This document shows positions 35,827 to 44,404 of a stretch of DNA of 64,000 nucleotides, piece after piece; the stretch's first letter is position 1; the number at the start of each line of letters is the position of its first letter. The stretch comes from Urmitella timonensis. Its GTDB lineage: Bacteria; Actinomycetota; Actinomycetes; Actinomycetales; Actinomycetaceae. The stretch is taken from NCBI GenBank assembly GCA_900120415.1, contig FQLW01000006.1, positions 496,001-560,000 of the forward strand, in the 5' to 3' direction. The translations under genes were made by a program, and so were the position numbers. Below the pieces are notes generated by a model. That model saw nothing but the letters and a program-made list of their open reading frames with translations. It had not been told where the DNA came from and did no database searches.

Positions 35827-37026
35827 TTAGCGGGCGCGGACTTTCCATCCTTTGACCCCGCTCCGATGCAGGGATTTATCTACGAAACATTCCGGATTTA
35901 AGGGTTCGCCGGCCTCCATTTCGGCTATTAAGAAAGCTACTACCGCCTCGTAAGAATTGGTGCGTTCAAAAATGGTGCGTTGCCGCTGATAGCCGACACC
36001 GAGTTTCACCATTTCCCGGATTGACCAGAGCTCCTCTGCACAGCCTAAATCTTCGGCAGCAGGTGAGAGCTGCTCTAACCAAGTCGGCAAAGAATCGGTC
36101 AAGAGCCGTTCTTCTCCGCGCTCGTCCTCAATCAAAATCGCATCCATTCCGTAGCGGGCAGCGCGCCAACGGTTCTCCCGCACGAACCAGTCCGGCAAAA
36201 CTGGTAGCTCTTTACCGGCATCAAGCTGACGGGAAGCCGTTTCTACCAGGGATTGGGTAAGAGCAGCTGCCGCGGCGACCTCTTTAATAGTGGAGGAGGC
36301 ATCGGCTACCCGCGCTTCAATGGTGCCAAACTTGGGGGAAGGTCGAATATCCCATCTGACCTCATCGAAAGAGCGGATAACCCCAGTTTTTAGCATCCCA
36401 TCGGTATAGTTTTCCAGCTCTCGCCAATCTAAGAATTGGTAGGGACGACCCGCCGTAGGGAGCTGCTGGAACACCATTGCGCGGTTATCGCAGTATCCAG
36501 TGTCAAGACCTGCCCAATAGGGAGAGGACGCAAATAACGCCTGAATATGACCAAGTTTACTGGTCAAATAGTTTTGGATGGGGAGAACTTTATCGCGATT
36601 CTCTATCCCCACATGCACGTGGGTACCAAATAGCAGCATTTGTCGCCCCCAATATTGGGTGCGGTTTACCAGCTCTTCATAACGTTTAGAATCGGTAACC
36701 TGCTGATAACTGGGATTAGCGAAAGGGTGGGAACCGGCAGATGCTAGCTCTACCCGCAGCGCCGAAGTAACCGGTCGCACCAGGTTAATCCCCTCTATCA
36801 AATCTATTACGCAGTCACGAACCCTGTGGCGAGGACGCGAAATGATTTCTACGGTATTTAGCAGCATTTCTCGGTGTACTAAACCGTTATCCGGGTGAAG
36901 CCGCTCCACTTCCTCCAAAATCGTGCTAGCGCATTGGCGAAGGTCAAAAGAGTCTTTATCGATTAGCTGTAGTTCCCATTCGATTCCGAGGGTGGAACGT
37001 TCGGATTTTGCAAAAGTTATCCCCAT
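35827..37026 (-). CDS. YbdK-type carboxylate-amine ligase (glutamate-cysteine ligase family 2)
   Basis: This is a 399-aa ATP-dependent ligase of the GCS2/YbdK group, which joins glutamate through its gamma-carboxyl to an amine; several members have weak glutamate-cysteine ligase activity. It has STLGIEWELQLID at the start, NTVEIISRP, LLFGTHVHVGIENRD (metal and substrate site) and GTIEARVADA. It ends basic (GVKGWKVRAR). A class I amidotransferase gene ends 10 bases upstream on the same strand, so the two form an operon. The natural substrate is unknown. Confidence 0.85.
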   Translation of the reverse strand: MGITFAKSERSTLGIEWELQLIDKDSFDLRQCASTILEEVERLHPDNGLVHREMLLNTVEIISRPRHRVRDCVIDLIEGINLVRPVTSALRVELASAGSHPFANPSYQQVTDSKRYEELVNRTQYWGRQMLLFGTHVHVGIENRDKVLPIQNYLTSKLGHIQALFASSPYWAGLDTGYCDNRAMVFQQLPTAGRPYQFLDWRELENYTDGMLKTGVIRSFDEVRWDIRPSPKFGTIEARVADASSTIKEVAAAAALTQSLVETASRQLDAGKELPVLPDWFVRENRWRAARYGMDAILIEDERGEERLLTDSLPTWLEQLSPAAEDLGCAEELWSIREMVKLGVGYQRQRTIFERTNSYEAVVAFLIAEMEAGEPLNPECFVDKSLHRSGVKGWKVRAR

Positions 37027-37036
37027 AGTTAGCCTC

Positions 37037-37792
37037 CTAACGCTGATAATGCTCAGTAAAAGCGGATAAAAGCTGGTGGGAGCTGGTTACATCTTGAGTC
37101 ATGCAGCGCGATATCACTTCCTGTTTTTCACTGGCTTCATAATAGGTGTCCCCGTATTGGTCGATGCGGATTTTCATTCCCGCAGTAGTTATTTCGGGAT
37201 GAAACTGGGTGCCGTAAATGTTTTTTCCAAAACGCACTATTTGGCATTTGCAATGTTCGCCACTCGCTAGCAAAGTTGCGCCCGATGGCACTCCGGCCAG
37301 TGAATCCGCGTGTCCGGTATAGGCGCGAATTATCGGGTCTAGCTGTCCGGTTACCGGGTCTGCCTGCCCCTCCGAGGTTAAAGTTACTTCCACGGCTTGC
37401 AAATCCTCGGCGGTTAAACCGGTGAGCGCAGTTCCGCTGGCTAAAGCCAGCATTTGCAAGCCGTAACATAACCCTAAGGTGGGAAAATCGTTATCTAACA
37501 GGTAGCGCACCAACGCGCTTAGGCGGGCATGAAGATGTAGATGCTCGGGTTTAGCAAGGTCGCGCTGGATTTCAGCCCCAAAAGGCGACCCTGAGATTAT
37601 CAGCCCTGAATAGTTGTTTTTAATATCCAGGTCGCGAACAGGGTCAAGGTTCGGCTCGGCAAGTAAAAGATGGGTGCGCAAACTTTCACCGACTGTCAAT
37701 CCGGTTACCTGCGCTATGGTTTCCTTTTCGTCGCGGGCAATATCACCATCGGGACGGCATTGGATAAATAAAAACGGCAGCCTTTCTCGCAT
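37037..37792 (-). CDS. Class I glutamine amidotransferase-like protein
   Basis: This is a 251-aa protein with the class I GATase fold. The triad is complete: nucleophile C109 in PTLGLCYGLQML, and H198 and E200 in YGTQFHPEI. GLIISGSPFG (about 63-72) forms the oxyanion strand. No synthase domain is attached. Stand-alone members hydrolyse gamma-glutamyl compounds or supply ammonia. The operon with a gamma-glutamyl ligase of YbdK type suggests the pair makes and breaks, or modifies, a gamma-glutamyl compound; this is inference. Its start lies about 100 bases from the next gene. Confidence 0.82.
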   Translation of the reverse strand: MRERLPFLFIQCRPDGDIARDEKETIAQVTGLTVGESLRTHLLLAEPNLDPVRDLDIKNNYSGLIISGSPFGAEIQRDLAKPEHLHLHARLSALVRYLLDNDFPTLGLCYGLQMLALASGTALTGLTAEDLQAVEVTLTSEGQADPVTGQLDPIIRAYTGHADSLAGVPSGATLLASGEHCKCQIVRFGKNIYGTQFHPEITTAGMKIRIDQYGDTYYEASEKQEVISRCMTQDVTSSHQLLSAFTEHYQR

Positions 37793-37887
37793 GGGTTATA
37801 GCTTACGGGTTAGCGCGCCATCCGTCATGCCAGCCCCTTCAGGTTACGAAGCAGTTCCGGAATTGGCGACACCAAACCGTCTTGGGA

Positions 37888-38364
37888 TTATCCGTAGATT
37901 TTAATGCCGTCCCTCAGTATTTCGTTCAGCAACTCAGGGTTATCTTTCAGCTGCTCAAGTTTAAACAGATCCACTTTCTTATTGAGCGCTTCCCGCAAGG
38001 ATTCTGCCAAATCATAAAACTTAATGCCGGAAATATCTGTGGATATCAACAAATCCACATCACTTTGCGGTTTAGCTTTCCGCTTGGCATAGGATCCAAA
38101 GAGATAGCAGTACTCCACATCATAGGAGGCGAATACTTTTCGACAGATCTCCTCGATTTTTGCGATGGTGAGGATTCCGTGTCCTTCATCAATGTATCCG
38201 TATCGTTCCAGTTTTTCCATCATGTACTGGTATTTTAAAGATTTTCTCTTCTTTTCTTCGTTCTCGTAATTTTGGTAGGTGCGAATCGGAATATCTAAGT
38301 AGGAGGCACATTCGACCTGAGTTAGTTTCTTCTGTTTACGGAGTTCCTTCAGGGTCACCCTCAT
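37888..38364 (-). CDS. XRE helix-turn-helix / MNT-type nucleotidyltransferase fusion
   Basis: This is a 158-aa protein. Residues 1-45 form an XRE-type helix-turn-helix (LRKQKKLTQVECASYLDIPI), and residues 65-158 a minimal nucleotidyltransferase with G90-S91 in YLFGSYAKRKAKPQSDVDLL, D102 and D104, and a third acidic residue in KVDLF (D132). The catalytic set is complete. Related small nucleotidyltransferases act as antitoxins that AMPylate HEPN toxins, but no HEPN gene is beside it. The stretch is more AT-rich than its neighbours, suggesting transfer, perhaps from a Firmicute. GAGGGAGGGG precedes the ATG. Two palindromes upstream are probable self-operators. Confidence 0.8.
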   Translation of the reverse strand: MRVTLKELRKQKKLTQVECASYLDIPIRTYQNYENEEKKRKSLKYQYMMEKLERYGYIDEGHGILTIAKIEEICRKVFASYDVEYCYLFGSYAKRKAKPQSDVDLLISTDISGIKFYDLAESLREALNKKVDLFKLEQLKDNPELLNEILRDGIKIYG

Positions 38365-38414
38365 CCCCTCCCTCTTGGATTATCGCGTCAAAATTAGTAA
38401 CACGCAACTATTTT

Positions 38415-38429
38415 ACGCAATTCTTGCGT
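38415..38429. promoter_or_regulatory. Operator palindrome 1 of the XRE gene
   Basis: ACGCAA-ttc-TTGCGT. It lies between -35 TTGATA and -10 TAAAAT (minus strand, 18-base spacer), so a bound repressor would block the promoter. Confidence 0.65.
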
Positions 38430-38447
38430 GTTTTATCAATAGTTAAT

Positions 38448-38462
38448 ACGCAATTCTTGCGT
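38448..38462. promoter_or_regulatory. Operator palindrome 2 of the XRE gene
   Basis: Identical to the first (ACGCAA-ttc-TTGCGT), 33 bases away, close to three helical turns. Half-sites ACGCAA (near 38402) and TTGCGT (near 38470) flank the pair. Confidence 0.65.
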
Positions 38463-38524
38463 ATTCTCCTTGCGTGTTTACCGTGAGGCGCGGTGTGCAC
38501 CTATCTATCTCAGCAATTCGGAAG

Positions 38525-39592
38525 TCATCTTAAGGCACCTTTTGCCCAGGTGGGGGCGGGGGCAGTGACGGTTACGGTGGTAGCAGGATTTCCTGGGTCG
38601 GGAAACTGCAGTTCTTGGGCGTGCAAGCACAGCTGGGGCTCAATATTTTCTGGGGCAGAAGCGGGCAAAACTTCCGGATAAAGGGGGTCACCTACGAGGG
38701 GATACCCGAAATGAGCCAAGGTGGCGCGCAGCTGATGAGTAAACCCGGTTTCTGGCTCTAACTGCCACAACAGTTCTTCTTCTGGCGCGTGTCCCGGGTT
38801 GCCCGGGTTTGCGTTTCCCTCTCCCCCCAGTTTTTCTGTCTTTTCGGGGAGGGGGAATTTTCCGAGGACGAGGGCGCGGGTTCGGCTTTGGCAGCTCGCT
38901 ACTTTTGAACCTATCGGGGGCGCTCCTATCGACACCGCCAGCGAGCCAGTTTCCTTATACATAGAAAGCTGGAAATCAAAACTCTCCCCCACCTGGGGAA
39001 CCACTCCTTCTCCCCGGCCGCCGCCACGGCTACGCGCCAGGTAGGTTTTCTTTACTTGCCGGTGGTCAAATAGCTGCTGGTAACGCGCCCGATACTTCGA
39101 ATCTAGGGTTAGCAATAAACATCCGGTAGTGAGGCGATCTAGGCGGTGCGCGGCGGTTATTTCGTCGTTTCCGAATTGGCGGCGAGCGGTCACCACCACT
39201 GACCGGGTAACCCAGGAGCCGCGGGGAATAGTTGCCAGGCTGGCGGGTTTATTTACTACGATTGCCCCCTCGCCCTCCCAAAGCACCTGCAGCTTCGGTA
39301 AGGCAGCGCCCTCATCGGGGGCTACTCGATGCAAATAGTAGCGTTGCCCTACCAAAAGTTTACTGTCTGGGGTCAGGGCAATGCCTAAGGGCGACACCAC
39401 ATCCCCGGAGGCAAAAGCTTTCGCCACAAAATCGGCAATCTCCGCGGTGGACAGCGATAGTTTGCGTTCCAGCTGGGTTTGCAACTGCCGTTCTAAAGTT
39501 TCCTGACCGGCAGAAACAAACCCCACCGGGTCGATTCCGCCCCGCGCCGGTGGGCGCGTCCCCGCCCTCCGCTTGCTACGTCTTCCCACCAC
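38525..39592 (-). CDS. RluA-family pseudouridine synthase
   Basis: This is a 355-aa enzyme that isomerises uridine in rRNA or tRNA. The catalytic motif is AAHRLDRLTTGCLLLT with D152; before it are VVNKPASLATIPRGS and after it the strand pattern ending FTHQLRATLAHFGYPLVGDPLYP, all family marks. The N-terminal 60 residues are basic and may include an S4-like region. An insert around residues 250-275 (FPLPEKTEKLGGEG..NPGNPGHAPEE) is low in complexity and coded by a purine/pyrimidine-rich inverted repeat, perhaps of repeat origin. It lies next to the restriction-modification locus but looks like a native gene. Confidence 0.88.
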   Translation of the reverse strand: MVGRRSKRRAGTRPPARGGIDPVGFVSAGQETLERQLQTQLERKLSLSTAEIADFVAKAFASGDVVSPLGIALTPDSKLLVGQRYYLHRVAPDEGAALPKLQVLWEGEGAIVVNKPASLATIPRGSWVTRSVVVTARRQFGNDEITAAHRLDRLTTGCLLLTLDSKYRARYQQLFDHRQVKKTYLARSRGGGRGEGVVPQVGESFDFQLSMYKETGSLAVSIGAPPIGSKVASCQSRTRALVLGKFPLPEKTEKLGGEGNANPGNPGHAPEEELLWQLEPETGFTHQLRATLAHFGYPLVGDPLYPEVLPASAPENIEPQLCLHAQELQFPDPGNPATTVTVTAPAPTWAKGALR

Positions 39593-39741
39593 ACCCCGCC
39601 TTTTTATTACTTACTGGCACCCTGATTTACTACTTTCTATCTGAGCTTCGAAAATGAAAATAGCAGATTATTAAATCCAATACCCCAAAAAATCTACACC
39701 AGTAGTTACCATGAGGATATCCCACTCACAGGAGAATCATC

Positions 39742-40149
39742 ATGCGAAGCAGCTTTGACTATTTTGAACAGCAATTTCCTTCCATCACAAACTTTGGACG
39801 ACTAGCGGAATACTATGCGGAAAATGATCCTAGTGCTTCGATTTGGAAAAGCGGCTTAATCTCCGAGTCCATTGTTTCAATGATTTACAAATATGACCAC
39901 ATACCTGAACCCTCAGACCGTACCGCTGTTACCCGCATAAACTTTCTCAAATGGAAAAACTCCTTCCCAATGAGATTGCAACCCTCATGCATAATGTGCG
40001 AAGGGCAAGAAATAAAGCAGCACATAACGGAGAGGGAACCACCGAAAAAGCAAAGAGAATTTTGCCAGCTATATATTCGCTCTCTGTTTGGTTTGCTACC
40101 ACCTACGGTAATTTTCAAGACCCGTTTCCTGAATATAAACCGCCAGTAG
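39742..40149 (+). pseudogene. hsdR: hsdR, 5' part (DUF4145-like), separated by a frameshift
   Basis: The first about 70 codons (FDYFEQQFPSITNFGRLAEY, SIWKSGLISESIVSMIYKYD, EPSDRTAVTRINFLK) are the normal N-terminus of EcoEI-type HsdR proteins. After RINFLKWK the frame runs on as nonsense to 40149, while the family sequence continues in the -1 frame from about 39955 (KLLPNEIATLMHNVRRARNKAAHNG). The break falls on five A after TGG; six would restore the frame. An AGGAGA ribosome site precedes the ATG, so this is the true start of hsdR. Confidence 0.75.
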
Positions 40150-42998
40150 CGCCTCCCAAAGAACAACGACAAACTTTGGAAGCAAAATCGGAAAAGCTTA
40201 AAAAACACGATGAGATACAGGCAGAACAGGCACCCACAGTCGCCAAGTCAGACCGCATTAAACGCAGCGAATCTGCAAACAATCAACGCCCAAGATCTGA
40301 GGAAGAGACTCGGCTAATTATTGATGCTCAGCTTACGCAAGTAGGTTGGAAAGCAGACACCGAGAACCTGCGCTATTCCAAGGGAACTCGACCTCAAAAA
40401 GGTCGAAACCTGGCTATTGCCGAGTGGCCCACCGATTCTATAGTTGGAAGGAATGGGCGAGCCGACTATGCCCTCTTTGTCGGCGAAGAACTAGTCGGAA
40501 TCATAGAGGCAAAAGCCGAATCTGAGAATATCCCCTCTGTCCTTGACTATCAGGCCAAAGACTATGCTTGTCAGATCAGAAAGGAAGACCAGCATTACAC
40601 GATTGGGCGCTGGGGGGATTTCTTTGTTCCGTTCATTTTTGCGACCAATGGCAGACCCTATCTTAAACAGTTTGAAACCAAGTCTGGCATTTGGTTCCGC
40701 GATGTTCGCGAACCAGAGAATAATCCTTACGCGTTGCCAGGATGGCCAGGTCCGGAGGGGCTCAAAGATAAGCTCGACCACGATAAGAAATCTGCCGAGC
40801 AAAAGCTAACAAGTTTTAGTGACCAGATGCTTACCGACCCTAACGGCCTTAGCCTACGAAACTACCAGGTAGAAGCAATTCACGCTGCAGAGGACGCGGT
40901 TAACAGCGGTAAAACTACTGCTTTACTGGCGATGGCAACCGGAACCGGCAAGACCCGCACCGTCTTGGGTATGATTTACAGATTCCTCAAGTCTGAACGA
41001 TTCCGCAGAATCTTGTTCCTGGTGGATAGAAATGCACTCGGAGTGCAAGCTACGGATGCTTTCAAGGACGTGAAACTTGAAGAACTCATGACCCTTGACA
41101 AGCTCTATAACGTGCAAGGATTAGGGGATAGTGATTTCGAGAAGGAAACCAAGGTTCGGGTTTCCACTGTCCAGAGCATGGTGAGGCAGGTTTTTTATTC
41201 TGGTGGCAGCCCCTGCCCTGCGGTCACCGACTATGACCTGATCATTGTCGATGAGGCTCATAGAGGGTATCTCCTTGATAAAGAAATGACCAATGAAGAG
41301 GCACAATATCGCGATCAATATGAATATCAGTCAGCTTATAGAAGCCTAATCGAGTATTTTGATGCCGTGAAAATTGCGCTAACTGCCACTCCTGCTTTGC
41401 ACACTACCGAAATTTTTGGTCAACCGGTCTATAGCTACAGCTACCGCGAAGCAGTTATGGATGGCTGGTTGGTGGATCATGACGCACCGCACCGCTTAAC
41501 TACCCAGTTATCGACTGAGGGAATCCAATTTAGGAAAGGGGAAACCCTTCCGCTTTTCGATGTGGCCACCGGCGAAATTACTAATAGTGAGCAACTAAAA
41601 GACGAGGTTAACTTTGAAATAGAGCAGTTCAACAAGCAAGTTATCACCAAAGAGTTTAACCGCACAGTTTTGGAAGAAATTGCTCAAGACCTTGACCCTA
41701 GCTCCCCGGAAGAAACCGGCAAAACCCTGATCTATGCAGTTGACGACTCTCATGCAGATATGATTGTTGACCTGCTTAAAGAGATATTTTCCTCTATGGG
41801 GGTTGACTCCGATGCGATTATGAAAATAACTGGCAGCGTAGCGGGGGGAAACAGACGGAAAATCGAGGAGGCGATTAGGAGATTTAAGAATGAATCTTAC
41901 CCCTCGATTGTTGTCACCGTTGATTTGCTTACTACCGGCATCGATGTTCCTGCTATCACCACTCTAGTTTTTCTGAGACGCGTAAAATCCCGCATACTGT
42001 TCGAACAAATGCTGGGTAGGGCTAGCCGACTTTGTCCTGAGATTGCGAAAGAAAAATTTGAAATCTATGACCCCGTTGGCGTTTATGAAGCACTTGAAGC
42101 TATCAACACTATGAAACCGGTAGTCGCTAATCCCAATACTCGTTTCGCCGATCTTATCGAAGGTATAGATAATGCCTCTGACGAAAATTCGGTGAAAGCA
42201 ATTATCGATAAAGTTATCGCAAAAATTCAGCGAAAAAAAACTCATATTACGGGCAAAGTCGCTGATCAAGTGCAAGCACTTTCTGGGCTAGAGTCTGTAG
42301 ACAAGATTATTGAGACCCTTAAAGGGTCCCGCCCGGCTGATGCTGCGGCTTGGGTTAAAGACCATGGGGAACTATTTAATTACCTTGATGAAACCAACTT
42401 TGGCAAACCAAGGAAACTGGTAATTTCCCATAAAGAGGACAAGCTGCTTGAACACACTCGTGATTACGGGAAGGCAGATAACCCGAAAGATTATCTTGAC
42501 GAGTTCACCCAGTTTCTTGCCACTCACCGTGAAGATATAGCCATCCTGAAAACTATTTGCACCCGTCCCGCTGACCTCACCCGCGAGGAGCTTAAGTCTT
42601 TCAAATTGCTACTTGACCGTGAAGGGTTTACGGAAGCTCAACTCTCTCGGGCTGTTTCGCAGATGTCTAATCAGGAAATAACTGCCGATATTATTTCTTT
42701 GGTACGCCGCTACTCCATCGGGTCTCCTCTGGTGAGCCATCAAGAGCGGGTTCGCCGGGCAGTGGAAAAAATTAAAAACCACCACTCTTTAAATAAAATT
42801 CAGCTTGGCTGGCTGGATCGCATCGAGCAATACCTCGAGAATGAACCAATCATCAGCCCACAAACCTTAGATAGTGATAGTCGCTTCCGCCAGCGGGGAG
42901 GTTTAAAGAAAGCTAATCTGGTTTTCGGAGATAAGGTCGACGAAATAATTCACGAACTCAACACTTACCTGTACGAAGATCAAAAGGAAATCGCATGA
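39951..42998 (+). CDS. hsdR: Type I restriction enzyme R subunit (main part, after frameshift)
   Basis: The open frame codes 1015 aa and is the bulk of the motor-nuclease subunit. It has the end of the N-terminal DUF4145-like domain, the PD-(D/E)XK nuclease (ADYALFVGEELVGIIEAKAE; D172, E186, K188), the SF2 motor with Walker A LLAMATGTGKTRT (about 325-337), DEAH in DLIIVDEAHRGY (434-437), ALTATPA, VTVDLLTTGIDVPA and QMLGRASRL, and the EcoEI-type C-terminal domain. It cuts unmethylated DNA after translocation, together with HsdM and HsdS. The ATG at 39951 has no ribosome site and lies behind 70 conserved residues coded in the other frame; the gene is therefore frameshifted, or the sequence lacks one A. 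Confidence 0.85.
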   Translation: MEKLLPNEIATLMHNVRRARNKAAHNGEGTTEKAKRILPAIYSLSVWFATTYGNFQDPFPEYKPPVAPPKEQRQTLEAKSEKLKKHDEIQAEQAPTVAKSDRIKRSESANNQRPRSEEETRLIIDAQLTQVGWKADTENLRYSKGTRPQKGRNLAIAEWPTDSIVGRNGRADYALFVGEELVGIIEAKAESENIPSVLDYQAKDYACQIRKEDQHYTIGRWGDFFVPFIFATNGRPYLKQFETKSGIWFRDVREPENNPYALPGWPGPEGLKDKLDHDKKSAEQKLTSFSDQMLTDPNGLSLRNYQVEAIHAAEDAVNSGKTTALLAMATGTGKTRTVLGMIYRFLKSERFRRILFLVDRNALGVQATDAFKDVKLEELMTLDKLYNVQGLGDSDFEKETKVRVSTVQSMVRQVFYSGGSPCPAVTDYDLIIVDEAHRGYLLDKEMTNEEAQYRDQYEYQSAYRSLIEYFDAVKIALTATPALHTTEIFGQPVYSYSYREAVMDGWLVDHDAPHRLTTQLSTEGIQFRKGETLPLFDVATGEITNSEQLKDEVNFEIEQFNKQVITKEFNRTVLEEIAQDLDPSSPEETGKTLIYAVDDSHADMIVDLLKEIFSSMGVDSDAIMKITGSVAGGNRRKIEEAIRRFKNESYPSIVVTVDLLTTGIDVPAITTLVFLRRVKSRILFEQMLGRASRLCPEIAKEKFEIYDPVGVYEALEAINTMKPVVANPNTRFADLIEGIDNASDENSVKAIIDKVIAKIQRKKTHITGKVADQVQALSGLESVDKIIETLKGSRPADAAAWVKDHGELFNYLDETNFGKPRKLVISHKEDKLLEHTRDYGKADNPKDYLDEFTQFLATHREDIAILKTICTRPADLTREELKSFKLLLDREGFTEAQLSRAVSQMSNQEITADIISLVRRYSIGSPLVSHQERVRRAVEKIKNHHSLNKIQLGWLDRIEQYLENEPIISPQTLDSDSRFRQRGGLKKANLVFGDKVDEIIHELNTYLYEDQKEIA

Positions 42999-44404
42999 AC
43001 AACCAGCAGATTGTGGCTAAACTATGGAATCTTTGTGATGTGCTCCGTGATGACGGAATCACCTATCACCAGTATGTCACCGAACTTACCTACATTCTGT
43101 TCCTCAAAATGGCGAAAGAAACCGGGGCAGAAAAAGATATCCCGGAACAGTATCGTTGGGATCAACTTTGCGCCAAGAGCGGTATTGAACTTAAACGTTT
43201 CTATCGCGATCTCCTGCGATACCTGGGTGAGGAAACTCGGGGACGTATCCAAGAAATTTTTGCGGGTGCCGCTACTAATATCGATGAACCCAAGAATCTG
43301 GAAAAAATCATTAAGTCTATTGATGCGCTTGACTGGTTTTCTGCCCGCGAAGAAGGGCTCGGTAATCTTTACGAGGGCTTACTAGAGAAAAACGCTAATG
43401 AAAAGAAATCCGGGGCAGGGCAATACTTCACTCCTCGAGTTTTGATTGACGTGATGGTGCGGTTAATTGATCCGAAGCCTGGCGAGTTATGTAATGACCC
43501 TGCTTGTGGCACTTTTGGTTTTATGATTGCTGCCTCGGCTCATGTCCGTAAAGCAACCGATGATTTCTTTGATTTGAGTGAAGATGAAGCCCGCTTCGAG
43601 ATTCAGGAAGCATTTAGCGGGGTGGAACTGGTGCATGATACTCAGAGGTTGGCGTTAATGAACGCTATGCTTCACGGGGTCGAGGGACCGATACATTTCA
43701 ACGACACCCTGTCACCATTTGGTAAAAATCTCCGAGATTTCGATGTGGTTCTCACCAATCCTCCTTTCGGGACTAAGAAAGGCGGGGAACGGGCTACTCG
43801 TGACGATCTTACTTTCCCCACTTCGAATAAGCAGCTGAATTTCTTGCAGCATATATATCGCAGCCTTAAACGTGATGGAAGAGCCGCCGTGGTTCTGCCC
43901 GATAACGTGCTTTTTGCTGGTGGTGAAGGTAAACGTATCCGTGAGGATTTCATGGATAAATGTAACCTCCATACTATTCTTCGTTTACCTACCGGGATTT
44001 TTTATGCGCAAGGGGTGAAAACAAATGTGCTCTTCTTTGACCGGGGACAAACCGAAAAGGGTAATACCACCGGCGTTTGGTACTACGATCTTCGTAATGA
44101 GATGCCGTCTTTCGGTAAACGAACCCCGCTAACTACCGCGCATTTTTCCGATTTTGAGACCGCCTATACGGCAGAGGATCGTTCCACAGTGAAAGATAAG
44201 CGGCTCAGCTATTTCTCTCGTAAGGAAATCCGTGATGCCGGGGATTCCCTGGATCTGGGGTTGATGCAACCAGAGGCGGAAACCATAGATTGGGAAACCT
44301 ATGACCCTGCCGAGCAAGCCAACGAAGCCGCCGACCTCCTCGCAGAAGCTAGCGACCTGTTGCGTTCCTTAGCCAAGGATCTCACCCTAGCCAAGGGGGA
44401 ATAA
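42995..44404 (+). CDS. hsdM: Type I modification methylase (HsdM)
   Basis: This is a 469-aa N6-adenine DNA methyltransferase. The N-terminal helical domain (about 1-115) is followed by the SAM-binding motif I DPACGTFGF (168-176), the substrate region VLTNPPFGTKKGG with NPPF (255-258), and LPDNVLFAGGEGKRIRE. It works as a dimer with HsdS to protect host DNA. Its ATGA start overlaps the hsdR stop by 4 bases and its TAA overlaps the hsdS ATG by 1 base, so the three are translated as one unit. No defect is visible, so methylation may continue even if hsdR is broken. Confidence 0.97.
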   Translation: MNNQQIVAKLWNLCDVLRDDGITYHQYVTELTYILFLKMAKETGAEKDIPEQYRWDQLCAKSGIELKRFYRDLLRYLGEETRGRIQEIFAGAATNIDEPKNLEKIIKSIDALDWFSAREEGLGNLYEGLLEKNANEKKSGAGQYFTPRVLIDVMVRLIDPKPGELCNDPACGTFGFMIAASAHVRKATDDFFDLSEDEARFEIQEAFSGVELVHDTQRLALMNAMLHGVEGPIHFNDTLSPFGKNLRDFDVVLTNPPFGTKKGGERATRDDLTFPTSNKQLNFLQHIYRSLKRDGRAAVVLPDNVLFAGGEGKRIREDFMDKCNLHTILRLPTGIFYAQGVKTNVLFFDRGQTEKGNTTGVWYYDLRNEMPSFGKRTPLTTAHFSDFETAYTAEDRSTVKDKRLSYFSRKEIRDAGDSLDLGLMQPEAETIDWETYDPAEQANEAADLLAEASDLLRSLAKDLTLAKGE

